Part shown: in pieces, positions 38,505 through 48,163 of the stretch
Position numbering within the stretch: position 1 is the stretch's first letter
Layout: every line of letters starts with the position of its first letter
DNA from: Streblospio benedicti
Lineage: Eukaryota; Annelida; Polychaeta; Spionida; Spionidae
Assembly: GCA_019095985.1 (NCBI GenBank)
Contig: CM032667.1
Coordinates: 44,068,351 to 44,132,350 of the forward strand
DNA length: 64,000 nucleotides
Reading direction: 5' to 3'
Made by a program: the position numbers and the translations under genes
Notes under the pieces: model-generated
What the model was told of the DNA's origin: nothing
The model's database searches: none
The model's input: the letters and a program-made list of their open reading frames with translations, nothing else

Positions 38505-38990
38505 TCATGGATGTTTCATCTGTAAACACAACTTATATGTATGCCTTAGATTTGGAAAACTCACACTAACGAGAAAAAATCTCAATAGTGTGGTGAATGT
38601 AGGACGTTTTTCAATGAACGTTATAACTTGGCCACACATATGAGAACCTATACTGGGGAGAAACCATGAGTATAATGAAAGTGATAAGCATTTTAGTGAT
38701 TGTGGCGCCTTGGCCAAAACACCAGAAAGTAGACACTGGGGAAAAACCGTTCTCATGTACAATGTGTAACAAATCATTAAGTCGGAAGGAATATCTTGAA
38801 AGACACATGAAATCTCACACTAATGAGAAACTTTAAGTTTGGCAACATTGTGGAGAAGCTTTCTTTCACAGTCTGCTGCACTGTAAGGAGAAAATATTTT
38901 ATTGTGATATTTATAAAAAGTATTTTACTCAAGGCGAGTCATTGAAAAAACTTCATCTGACCGTACATTCAAAATGGACTAGTCTGTAGC
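38505..38990 (+). pseudogene. Decayed C2H2 zinc-finger gene
   Basis: Plus-strand sequence shows remains of tandem Kruppel-type fingers: CGECRTFFNERYNLATHMRT with the linker YTGEKP, then TGEKPFSCTMCNKSLS with KEYLERHMKSHTNEK, and weaker pieces to either side. Stops (for example after the first TGEKP and after HTNEK) and frame changes break it, and no KRAB, BTB or other N-terminal domain remains. It was probably a DNA-binding host gene or a retrocopy of one. Confidence 0.75.
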
Positions 38991-40240
38991 AAAACATGCC
39001 AGCTAAATATGGATTGGACATGTTTTTAAAGATACTGTTTTACCTTTGTGACTACTAATAGATCTTTTCCTCATTTTCCTCAACAACTTCTTCTAAATTT
39101 GAATATGTTTGTCAGTTGACAAAATTTTAATGTAAAAGTATGCCAAAGTTCTGTCATGGTAAGGGTTTTTAGTGTGAGCGGTACTGCTTTTATTTAATTT
39201 TGTGTCGTCTACGGTTTCAATGAAGAAGTTGCTTTGAATTTTTTTTGTTAAGTTAGTCAGTTGAGCAGGAGCAGCAGTTCTTCTCATGGTTAGTATTGTC
39301 TTCTGGTCACTGCTGTATTAAAAATCTAAAGTTAAATTTTATAACTTTCGATTTTTACTACAGTGGAGACCAGATGACAATGATAATCATGCTTTGCAAT
39401 GAAAAAAAGTACATGTACACCAGTTCAAGTAATAGACGAAATGTCATTTATTTTATAATTATTAGGCTTCTCCAACAGGTCAATAACTCAAGTTTTAATT
39501 ACTCCGTTTAAGTGCAGGTTACACAAATCTATTACAATTTGCCTTGGTACATGAAAAATTCTAACTAGAAAGTGAATCACATTTGAATTTAAGCCAGAAG
39601 TGCCCAAATAAAATAGGAAACATGAACTTTAATTAATAATAAATTAGCCTTGAAAACTTACCACTTCCACCATCGTTGTGTTGGTGAAGTCAGTAAGGGT
39701 TTTCAGTCGTTGCATACATGCAACATTTTACAAGTACACCTAGATGTAGATTAGAGGAAGAGTTGTACAAGTATATGAAAGCAAACTGCTCTGATACATT
39801 GCTAATACATCTATCAATCAATTACAAATGTATATCAAAACAACAAACTCTTCCCACCAACACAACCAAGTTCCCCCGATACAGGTTCATTTTCATTTGT
39901 GTTATCTAATTTTTGTTTTTGAACTTCAGACGTCATATCAATCTTTGCAAAAAAATCAAGAAGCGAAATGAATGAATTCTTATAAACAAAACCATTCTTA
40001 TTACTGAAATATTTTTCATTGAAAATTCTGACAGCTTTCAGTTAATTGAAATCAAATAAGTATCATTATGTTTTACCTGGAATTGAGCAGTGAATTAGCA
40101 GTGAGCATCATCTACGAGGATCTGTTCATGGATCTGAGTCTTGGGATCGACATGAGCAAGATTTACTAAAAAAGTCTAAGAGTGTGTGGCCCTGCTGCAC
40201 TCCATCCTACACTGCAATGTTTGGAGCTGTAGATCTAACG
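38991..40240. other. Non-coding stretch
   Basis: AT-rich. Short frames lack domains, and no repeat is recognised. Confidence 0.4.
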
Positions 40241-40264
40241 TTTTGCCCATTCCAGCCTTGTTAA

Positions 40265-40468
40265 CTTGCATTTAATCTGCGACGTTTGACGACATATTTA
40301 CGCAAATTAAAAACAGGATTCCGTCATAAACCAGCACTCGGAACTACTCGGAATGTTTCGGAGCTCATGAGGGAAGCGGAAACATACGAGGATTGCCGAA
40401 TTGATAAACCAGAGGCCGTGTATCACCATGCATGTAAACATCCGGTGGGCGACAATACAAACTTCTAA
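40265..40468 (+). CDS. Small unrecognised ORF or terminal exon
   Basis: A plus-strand frame ends in TAA at 40466-40468. It reads FNLRRLTTYLRKLKTG, then ALGTTRNVSELMREAETYED and AVYHHACKHPVGDNTNF. The first ATG in frame is at 40286 (60 codons). Amino-acid content is balanced and charged, unlike the AT-driven frames around it, and it ends cleanly. There is an acceptor-like pyrimidine tract with CCATTCCAG at about 40255, but a stop lies between it and the frame, so it may be a fragment. No family is recognised. Confidence 0.3.
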   Translation, partial: LAFNLRRLTTYLRKLKTGFRHKPALGTTRNVSELMREAETYEDCRIDKPEAVYHHACKHPVGDNTNF

Positions 40469-40559
40469 ATATATAACATCAAATAATTAACTTCTACCAT
40501 GCAATTCATGAATTATTATGTATACGTAACTATCCAATCCAAGGGCAATTACTTGCTGA

Positions 40560-40910
40560 TAAGTTGTCAGAAAAAAGATGTTAATGGTTTTTGGAAGGAA
40601 GTGAGAAAAAATTAATAATGCAAAGACACCTTTCACTAACAATATTGATGATGCTATTGGTAGTCTTGAGATAACAGAGGTTTGGAGGAAACACTTTGTT
40701 AGTTTGTTCAATTGTCTACATGATAATCTAAATGATGTCAACTGTGTTTGTTCAGATAATGAAAATATTGTTGTGACGGTCGATGAAATTGCCAAAGCTG
40801 TGGATCATCTAGTTAATAATAAGTCACGTGGGTTGGATTTTTATTTGAATGAAAATTTATTTTTTGAACAATATCCATTCGGTAATCCACTTTCATCTAA
40901 ATACTCCTTA
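40560..40910 (+). mobile_element. LINE fragment (linker and start of RT)
   Basis: NGFWKEV followed, after a frame change, by INNAKTPFTNNIDDAIGSL, EVWRKHFVSLFNCLHD and VDEIAKAVDHLVNNKSRGLD, the usual segment just before and at RT block 1 (KSxGxDG). It is truncated after LDFYLNE. The type differs from the 15.9 kb fragment and resembles LINEs with the FWKEV...W..HF..LFN signature. Confidence 0.75.
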
Positions 40911-41365
40911 ATCTGACAAATTTTCAACCAAAAAGCCAATGGGCATTTACATGTTGATTTACGATATACATAGGAAATAATTTAGTACTGCTATTGTGAA
41001 CATAACTAACTTTGAAATAACTGAATAACAGACAAATCTTTGAATGAGACCTTTCAAAAAATGAGAAATAATATATAAATCAAAGCATATATAGGCAGAA
41101 AAGTGAGATTTAATTCAACAAACTAACTAAATATGCGATAAAACTAAGAAATCATTAGTATTTGATAATCTTGGCATAAATATTTACAATGAGCATGTAG
41201 TATATATATATTATCAAAATTATCACAAAGTATAAACTAAGAACAAATTAGTATCCCAAGAAAATATGTTATTTACAATCACAGAATGTTTGCACACTAC
41301 CAAAGCAAGATGAAACAAAATGTTAATAACTTCCAAATCGTCACTAAACTAAGTTAACAAGTTCA
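40911..41365. other. 3' flank of TRIM37 gene
   Basis: AT-rich. No AATAAA was found on the minus strand within the first 150 bases and no long A tract marks a retrocopy tail. Confidence 0.4.
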
Positions 41366-44359
41366 TCATGCATCATGAAAGTTGGATGGATCATCATCAT
41401 CCTCATCATCACCCTCATCACATTCCTCATTTTCCTTCTCCTCCTCAGGCTGTGTTTGTACAATATTGTTTTTTGAGGCTGTTGATTCACCTGATGGAAG
41501 TGTATTGGAATGCATGCTTGGAAAACGTCTACAAGGTAATTTTAGAAAACATGGTGGTGTCCACCATTTTGATGCTTCACGCTTTGAATTTCCTTCAAGT
41601 GGTCTCTGAGGCGGTTGGCTTGCTTCATTCTTTCTTGTCTCCTCCGTACCTCTGGCCAATTCCTGCTGTCCTTTTAGAAAACATGGTGGTGTCCACCAAT
41701 TTGATGCTCCACCCTTTGAATTTCCTTCAAGTGGTTTCTGAGGCGGTTTGCTTGCTTCATATTGTCTTGTCTCCTCCATAACTCTGGCCAATTCCTGCTG
41801 TCCTCGTAATACCTCTTCAGCAGCTTCTTCTACCATTTCGCTCATTCTTGCTACCAGCAGAGCAGTGTTTGACATTGGAATACGCTCAACTATACTTGGG
41901 TCAATAAGAAACTGCTCTAAAGATAAATCAAGTGTTGACTCTCCTGCTGCTCCAGCTGCAGCAGGTTCTAATGGGGTGTTCAAAATTTGGATTCCCTCTC
42001 CAGCATCACCCTGCAGCCGAGAATCTTGAATAGTGTCGCTATCACCTGTGGCAGTTCGAGCATCATTTTCATTAGTTACTGCATTTCGAGCAGCGTCCGC
42101 AGCATTTGCCATTACCTCTGCCATTTGTTGTTGAATAGGGTCAAGATCCTCATCGGTAGAAAGCATAGCAAGTCCAGACATTGAACGACTATTACCAGGT
42201 GCGGTCAGTCTGCCTCTATTAGGCCTTGAAGGAAAAGACCATTTTGCACGAACTCTCTTTTCTGGTACATCCATTAATTGCATCAGTGGAGGTTCACCAT
42301 CTCTATTTGTTGCAGCTGCACCACCACCAACAGCACCTTCATCTGTGTCTTCCCAATTCAAACTGTTCTCTACATCATTATCGTCTGTCATAATTTCCTC
42401 ATCAATGTCATTTTCATCCCCACTGTTATCTGTTACATGCTCAAATTGTTCCATTTCTTCATGAGCATCATCTGCCTCGTTTAAGTCATCACTGGATTCA
42501 GACCTGCTATCAACACGATCTACACCAACAACAGCACCTTCATCGTTCTCTTCCCAATTCAAACTATTCTCTACATCATTATCGCCTGCCATAATTTCCT
42601 CATCAATGTCATTTTCATCCCCACTGTTATCTGTTACATGCTCAAATTGTTCCATTTCTTCATGAGCATCATCTGCCTCATTTAAGTGGTCAACGTATTC
42701 AGACATGCTATCAACACGATCTACACCAACAACAGCAACTTCCTCGTTGTCTTCCCAATTCAAATTGTTCTCTACATCATTATCGTCTGCCATAATTTCC
42801 TCATCAATGTCATTTTCATCCCCGCTGTCATCTATTACGTGCTCAACTTGTTCCAATTCTTCGTGAGCATCATCTGCCTCACTTAAGTCATCACCGTATT
42901 CAGTACTACTATCAACAGGATCTATTACACGATCCATTTCACACTCAAGGACAGTATCGCCAACCTGAATTGGTTTTGAGCAAGGCCGAGGCGGGCGTCG
43001 AATCGGTAATGGGAATGGTGGTCTCCAATCTGGAGAAGCTGATGCCATTTGTGGTGTATTACGAGATACTTCTATTGATAGTCTTTCTTTCAAGTCATTG
43101 ACTTCAGATATGTATTGTTCTTCACTTTGCTCTAATTGATCGATATACCACTGCTGACCTGTGGACTTCTCAAAGAATGTAGATGGTCGTACGTGAAACC
43201 GTAAAACTAGGCTATCTGAATCAGTGTTGAGGTATCCCTCACTTGCCAGAAGATCTAATGCGAAGAATCGATTGTATCCCCAACATTTACCTACCTCGAA
43301 GTCAGAGGCAAACTTGCGAACAATATTTTTGCTAGGATCTCTACTGGCTTGATGAACCATTTCAATGCAATATTCATATTTTAAAGTTTCAATACATCCA
43401 GCGTACAATTCTAGAAATACAGACAAATAGTTCCCCCTCACAACTCTATTACCATCAGGATAAACTTTAAGTCTCCAGCTAAGTCCGCAGACATCCATAG
43501 TTGGACTGTACACAGGATCAGCCATTTGTTGCAAGTCACTAAAATTGTTCATTGTGAATGTGCTGCAATCATATTGTGGTACAATTTCACTATTAAAATC
43601 TGCTAGCACTGGCGCCCTTACAAATGATGCCATTGGTTTGCGATATACTTGCTGAAACTTTGCAAGAAGTTCTCCGCTTTTATCTATAAATTCTTGCTTT
43701 GCAGCGGTTCGTTTCTGATATTCAACGTCTCGTAATAGCGATTCTAGCAACTCTGTCTCTACAGTAAGCTGATTCTTTTGCCCCATTAACGGGAGAAGTT
43801 TGCTTTTTAACTGTGATTCTAATCTGGCAATCATCAAATCAGCAGCATTACGTATTTCTCGAACACGTTCATCTTTTGCATTTTTAAGACTCTCAACATT
43901 TTTCTGAACTCCCAGATAAAGATTTGTTAGTTCCACATGGCGACTCTTGAGTCTATCTACTTCTTCAGTAATTCTTGAAACATGTTCTTGATAAACATCA
44001 TCTAGAGGCGTCATCTCGTGACCTGAATGAGTGTCACTCCTGAGAACACATCGAAGGCATATACCCGTATTGCAAGTACAGCAAAATATACTCAACTTTT
44101 CATGGTGTTGACTGCAATGATCCTTGTCTGCTAGAGTGTCTAACTCCTGTGAAACTACTTCAGCCCATCGACAGTTCACTACTCTATCAAGATACAATTC
44201 AGCCCTACAATGAGGACACTGTAATCCTTGGTCAGTGAGCCATCTTTCTATACACGTCAAACAGCACATCTTCGAACAATGCGGGCACAGACGTGCATCT
44301 GTCAAGTTTCCCATACAAATGACACATCTAAACACTTCAGTTAGACTTGAAGATGCCAT
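41366..44359 (-). CDS. TRIM37: Intronless TRIM37-like E3 ubiquitin ligase
   Basis: Minus-strand single frame of 997 residues. I chose the ATG at 44359 ([16 protein letters not shown]) over one 12 codons upstream, because TEVFRC aligns with the start of animal TRIM37. Domains: RING (residues 12-51, CVIC ... [13 protein letters not shown] ... CPHC), B-box 2 (82-114), coiled coil (about 120-250, ERVREIRNA-type heptads) and MATH (about 290-420, [36 protein letters not shown]). Then comes an acidic region with three tandem 67-residue units containing [15 protein letters not shown], a motif that human TRIM37 has once. A 44-residue unit is duplicated near the C-terminus (WWTPPCFLK twice). It ends SNFHDA, short of the human tail. 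TRIM37 is a RING ligase acting on histone H2A, peroxisomal and centrosomal targets. Human TRIM37 has many introns, so this is probably a retrocopy, yet it has no stop. It lies head-to-head with ZNF598. Confidence 0.93.
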   Translation of the reverse strand: MASSSLTEVFRCVICMGNLTDARLCPHCSKMCCLTCIERWLTDQGLQCPHCRAELYLDRVVNCRWAEVVSQELDTLADKDHCSQHHEKLSIFCCTCNTGICLRCVLRSDTHSGHEMTPLDDVYQEHVSRITEEVDRLKSRHVELTNLYLGVQKNVESLKNAKDERVREIRNAADLMIARLESQLKSKLLPLMGQKNQLTVETELLESLLRDVEYQKRTAAKQEFIDKSGELLAKFQQVYRKPMASFVRAPVLADFNSEIVPQYDCSTFTMNNFSDLQQMADPVYSPTMDVCGLSWRLKVYPDGNRVVRGNYLSVFLELYAGCIETLKYEYCIEMVHQASRDPSKNIVRKFASDFEVGKCWGYNRFFALDLLASEGYLNTDSDSLVLRFHVRPSTFFEKSTGQQWYIDQLEQSEEQYISEVNDLKERLSIEVSRNTPQMASASPDWRPPFPLPIRRPPRPCSKPIQVGDTVLECEMDRVIDPVDSSTEYGDDLSEADDAHEELEQVEHVIDDSGDENDIDEEIMADDNDVENNLNWEDNEEVAVVGVDRVDSMSEYVDHLNEADDAHEEMEQFEHVTDNSGDENDIDEEIMAGDNDVENSLNWEENDEGAVVGVDRVDSRSESSDDLNEADDAHEEMEQFEHVTDNSGDENDIDEEIMTDDNDVENSLNWEDTDEGAVGGGAAATNRDGEPPLMQLMDVPEKRVRAKWSFPSRPNRGRLTAPGNSRSMSGLAMLSTDEDLDPIQQQMAEVMANAADAARNAVTNENDARTATGDSDTIQDSRLQGDAGEGIQILNTPLEPAAAGAAGESTLDLSLEQFLIDPSIVERIPMSNTALLVARMSEMVEEAAEEVLRGQQELARVMEETRQYEASKPPQKPLEGNSKGGASNWWTPPCFLKGQQELARGTEETRKNEASQPPQRPLEGNSKREASKWWTPPCFLKLPCRRFPSMHSNTLPSGESTASKNNIVQTQPEEEKENEECDEGDDEDDDDPSNFHDA
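41541..41804 (-). repeat. Tandem 132-base duplication in the TRIM37 C-terminus
   Basis: Two adjacent 132-base units (44 codons; anchor word TTTAGAAAACATGGTGG at 41541 and 41673) encode GQQELAR..EETR..EAS.PPQ and WWTPPCFLK. They differ at a few codons. The frame is kept, as expected under selection or very recent duplication. Confidence 0.85.
42321..42923 (-). repeat. Three tandem 201-base units in the TRIM37 acidic region
   Basis: Three units of 201 bases (67 codons; anchor ACACCAACAACAGC at 42522 and 42723) are nearly identical in DNA. Each encodes [30 protein letters not shown] and VENSLNWE. All three remain in frame. Confidence 0.9.
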
Positions 44360-44395
44360 GGTTTTGTTGTCAAGGGCAGCCCCTAGTAAAAGCAA

Positions 44396-45162
44396 GCAAT
44401 AAATTCTAAATAAATATTTTTACGTCAATGTTTTTGTTAAATTTGATGGATACTATGGTAGGTGGTACGGCCCATTCGGTTATTATGTGGGTTAGATGGC
44501 TTTTATGCTGAACACCTGAAATAATAAAATTGTAAACTCAGTACTGAACGCTGACATGAGGTGGAGATCTAGAATTAGGTCTCACTGGATAAAGTTGCTA
44601 TATGTTCACCCCAAGTTTATCAACTTGATGTAATGCCTTAGGTGTAGATATTTATACTTTATACTTTCTCTTATCTTCTTTTATTTTCTTTCTTCTAGTC
44701 ATGTACGTTACCATTAAATTGTATTAATTTGTTTTTGAATTTTCTTTAAACATTCTATGGACTGCTGTAATTTATGTATTTACTGTATTAAGGATGAGTC
44801 TGAAATAAACACAAATAATGATAAATTATTTAAAACAAATAATGTACCTTTTTAAAAGTCAGTGTAACTCAAGAGCATTGCCTTCATGGCCTACTCTTAT
44901 TAATCTGTTCTATTTCATTATACGTAATGTGACAATGCAACGTTCTACGAAATAAAACGTACGTTCTACGAAATAGAACGTACTTCTACGAAATAGAACG
45001 TATGACGCAAAAAACGTAACACCAAAGAAACGTTAAACGTAAAGCGTAACGTGAAACGTAAAGAACAAAAGTTCGGGATTCCTAAGCTACTCACAATCAA
45101 TGACAATATGCCGTATTCGTATACTATAAATGATTTATCGCATTATACTGCAATCTGTAGAT
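44396..45162. promoter_or_regulatory. Divergent intergenic region between TRIM37 and ZNF598 copies
   Basis: About 0.8 kb separates the two start codons (44359 minus, 45163 plus), so both could be driven from here. It contains three tandem palindromic units (44940-45001) followed by many AACGT/ACGTAA words up to about 45063. No TATA box at a decisive place and no known factor site was identified. A bidirectional promoter is inference from the layout. Confidence 0.45.
44940..45001. repeat. Three tandem palindromic 20-21 base units
   Basis: Each unit has the half-sites ACGTTCTA and TAGAACGT around CGAAA (first unit one mismatch, third unit one base shorter). The units are directly adjacent and lie about 160 bases upstream of the ZNF598 start. 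Palindromic tandem sites suit a dimeric DNA-binding protein, but no known factor is recognised. Confidence 0.85.
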
Positions 45163-47112
45163 ATGGCGTCGAAGACAACAGAGAATGAGGACAACGTGTG
45201 TCCTGTTTGCAGTGATAATATCCATATTTATGCAACTGGAGACTGTGACCATCCAATTTGTTACAAGTGTTCGATAAGGATGAGGGTCGTATGTGAACAA
45301 ATGTACTGTGCAATATGTCGTACTCCTCTCCCTAAAGTTATTTTCACAAGGAAACTTCACAAGTTTGGAGCTATACAAACACATCATTTTCCCGTCAACA
45401 GGAAGAATGGGATATATTTTGAAAATTCAAAACTGCTTGAGAAGTTTCATGACTTGCTGCGGCATGTTTGTAGCATTTGTCCTGAAAGATCCTTTGCTGA
45501 ATTCTCATCATTTAAGGACCACATGTGGAGGGAGCATCAATTATTTAATTGTGAATTATGTGAAAAGCATGTTAAGGTATTTTCATCTGAAAGGAAATTT
45601 TATGACAAAAAATGTTTAGCTGAACATAAACGTGTGGGTGATAAAGACGATAGATCCTATAAAGGACATCCAAATTGTCAATTCTGTGATATCCGTTATT
45701 TTGACAAAGATGAGTTAGTGCGTCACCTAAGAAAAGACCATTTTTATTGTCGCTTTTGTGAAGCAAATGGAATAGGAAACGAATATTACTCTGAGTATTG
45801 CGACTTGGCTGACCACTTCCGCGTAGAGCACTACATATGTGAGGAAGATGACTGCTCGAAAGAACGGTTCACGAATGCATTTTGCACAGACATCGACTTC
45901 AAAGCTCATAAAGCAACGCATCATGGTAAAAACTTCAACAAGGCGATGGCGAAGGCGGCTCGAACCCTCGATGTAGAGGTCAACTTGGCACCACGTGCCT
46001 GCAGGGGACGAGGTCGCTACTTTGGCTGTTCTAGAAGAAAAGATGTTGACATGCGATCCATGCCTACCGCTGATTCAAGAACGTCTTTCAGCAAAAATGC
46101 TTCTAGTAGCCAAAGTGCAGGACAAACACGTGGTGTCTGGGAGTGTAGGGGAGATCAAGATTTTCCATCACTAAATGCTGGTGGTCAAACCCCAAAGTCT
46201 GCCTGTCGCCAACAGCCCGTGATTTCCTCCTCTTTGCGAATGTCATCATTCAAACCTCAAGCTACACCTGCACAACCCTATGCAAGACAAACACATGTTA
46301 ACATTCCAGCTGTTGACAGTGTTAATGATCCCCCAGTATTGACTTCTTTATCATCTATCAGTAGTTTGCTCATGAAGCCTCAAACCTGCTCCTTCTGCCA
46401 ATACAAAGCCTCTACTGTGGTCTACTGCTGTACCCGTCTCTGATGACATCTCAACATTGGGTAATTGCAATAAGATTATAGCGCCGCCACCTGGTTTTGC
46501 AAACAAATCAGTTCCTCCAGGACTAAAAAAGCCACCACCAGGTCTACAATCTTCCAACAGTATTCCTGCCAAAGCACCGCCAGGCTTTGCGCCAGTTCCA
46601 GAAGTAGTAATGCCGCATGTAGAAGAGCATAAGTACAGTAAGCCGCCAAATTTTACCGATAGAAATAAGAAATTGATTGAGGACATTCAAGAATCGTTGC
46701 AAGACGATGAAACCAAGTTTTCAGTTTTCAAAATCCTCTCTGGAGAATTCAGACAAAGTCGAATCGCTGGATCAACGTATCTCAATCAGTGCTCAGATAT
46801 GATAGGTGTCAACAAGTTTCAGGAAATATTTCCCGAGCTTCTAGTCTTACTCCCAGACATTTCCAAACAGCAAGAACTTCTTGCAGCGCATCAGAATAGT
46901 GTCAAGCCAGAAGAGCTTTCAAACGATAGCATTCCAGTATTTACCACATGCAACGTTTGTAGGCAAATTGTCTGCGATGCTGATGCTAATCAGCATGCAG
47001 CAGAGCATGACAATCACACATTCTGACTTTCCGTCTCTGGGACAGACATCCAGTAAGGAGCTTTTTAATTTTGTATTTTTATTTTTGTATTACTGTATTT
47101 GCAATATTTTCG
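45163..47112 (+). CDS. ZNF598: Intronless ZNF598-like E3 ligase with frame changes
   Basis: ATG at 45163 (MASKTTENEDNVCPVCSDNI). Domains: RING (CPVC ... CDHPICYKCSIRMRVVCEQ ... CAIC), then C2H2-type fingers (HVCSICPERSFAEFSSFKDH, NCELCEKH, NCQFCDIRYFDKDELVRHLR, YCRFCEANG), the YYSEY.DLADHFR.EH motif, and after a shortened linker the Pro-rich part (APPPGFANKSVPPGLKKPPP) and the conserved tail (FSVFKILSGEFRQSRIAG, ELLVLLPDISKQQELLAAH, CNVCRQIVC). ZNF598 ubiquitinates 40S proteins at collided ribosomes. The frame ends at 46443, but homology continues in the next frame from about 46376 and ends at 47026. A second shift would give the usual final DFPSLG. There are no introns, whereas animal ZNF598 genes have several. 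Two shifts and no other stops suggest a young retrocopy in decay, or sequence errors. Confidence 0.85.
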
Positions 47113-47156
47113 GTGTTTACTACTGTTTCTAGATGGTAAAATGTAAAACCAAACTC

Positions 47157-47162
47157 AATAAA
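47157..47162 (+). terminator. Polyadenylation signal of the ZNF598 copy
   Basis: AATAAA 130 bases after the end of the coding homology, in A-rich sequence. No poly-A tract follows, so if this is a retrocopy its tail has been lost or eroded. Confidence 0.6.
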
Positions 47163-48035
47163 GAAATTCCAGTGTTTTAGAAATTTCAAATATTTGTTAA
47201 ACAAACTATGGCCATTTCCTTTCCCCGGATAACCAATCAGTAATTTCTCGAAATTATGGGTGTAATTTCTATTGTCCGTATGCGCGGACAGTACTGTAGG
47301 TGGAGAAGTATGGAAGTTTTAGTGGTGTTTTAACTGAATACGGATAATCACTGATACTAAAATATCTAAATGTAGAGAAGTCTAGCACTTTTTATTGCTG
47401 ATACTCAACATGGCCTTTTAGAGAAGTAGGGTTCCTCATGATAAATATTTTAGTACAGAATTGTGTACACAGGATAGTGCACTATTTGAAGTGCGTTATT
47501 AGGTTTGGACTGTGAGCGTGTGTGGCAGTAAAAGCTAAAACAAAGTGCTAGATTTGAATTCATTTTTTTCTCTTTTTTGGTAAATTACAAGAATGGTTGA
47601 AGGAAAATGAAACGAACCTTGAGATAACAAAACATCTAGATAAGAAATATCAAGATATCAACGTTCTACCGTATTGTAATATTAACTGGAGAAACAGGTA
47701 TATTCATTAATAACATAGTTCTTAATTGATAATAATATAAAGGCCACATTCTAGACCATTCAATTCAGGTATTCGGTTCATGTTCCAGAGTGTACTCAGA
47801 TGCAGTATACGATGCACTGAAATGGTTGATTTCATAATGTACTCGTGATACAAGACTTTATGCTCTTCGTTGTACTAGTTTTCCATTTTGTGTTTGCTAC
47901 ATCATTCAATTTCATTACTTATTATTACATTTCTTCCTTATATTGTCTTCGTAACCCTTGAACTTGTATTCTTGTATCTTGTATTGATCATTAATTCCGC
48001 ATTAAGCTCTGAATGCTGCTGCTTGCTCCTGCTTT
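47163..48035. other. Non-coding stretch
   Basis: AT-rich. A plus-strand block at 47592-47720 reads EWLKENETNLEITKHLDKKY after an acceptor-like TACAAG. It is short, has no domain and was not called. Confidence 0.35.
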
Positions 48036-48040
48036 CTGCT

Positions 48041-48042
<2 letters not shown>

Positions 48043-48084
<42 letters not shown>
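48043..48084 (-). repeat. (CAG)14 tract in a 3' UTR
   Basis: Fourteen perfect CTG on the plus strand, i.e. CAG in the transcript of the minus-strand gene ending at 48164. It lies about 80-120 bases after the stop codon and flanking imperfect TGCTGCTTGCTCC words extend it. Poly-Leu or poly-Cys frames through it are artefacts. Confidence 0.9.
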
Positions 48085-48085
<1 letters not shown>

Positions 48086-48163
48086 GTGGCTGGGAACGGG
48101 GTCGGTGTTTCGCTGCCCAGTCAGAGGAGCAGGCAACAGGATGGAAACCTCACCACTGGCAGC

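Noticed and set aside
41368-42886. Several plus-strand frames opposite TRIM37
   Set aside because: Shadows of the minus-strand coding sequence and its repeats.
47592-47720. Plus-strand block EWLKENETNLEITKHLDKKY after ZNF598
   Set aside because: Too short, no domain, and not part of the known ZNF598 C-terminus.
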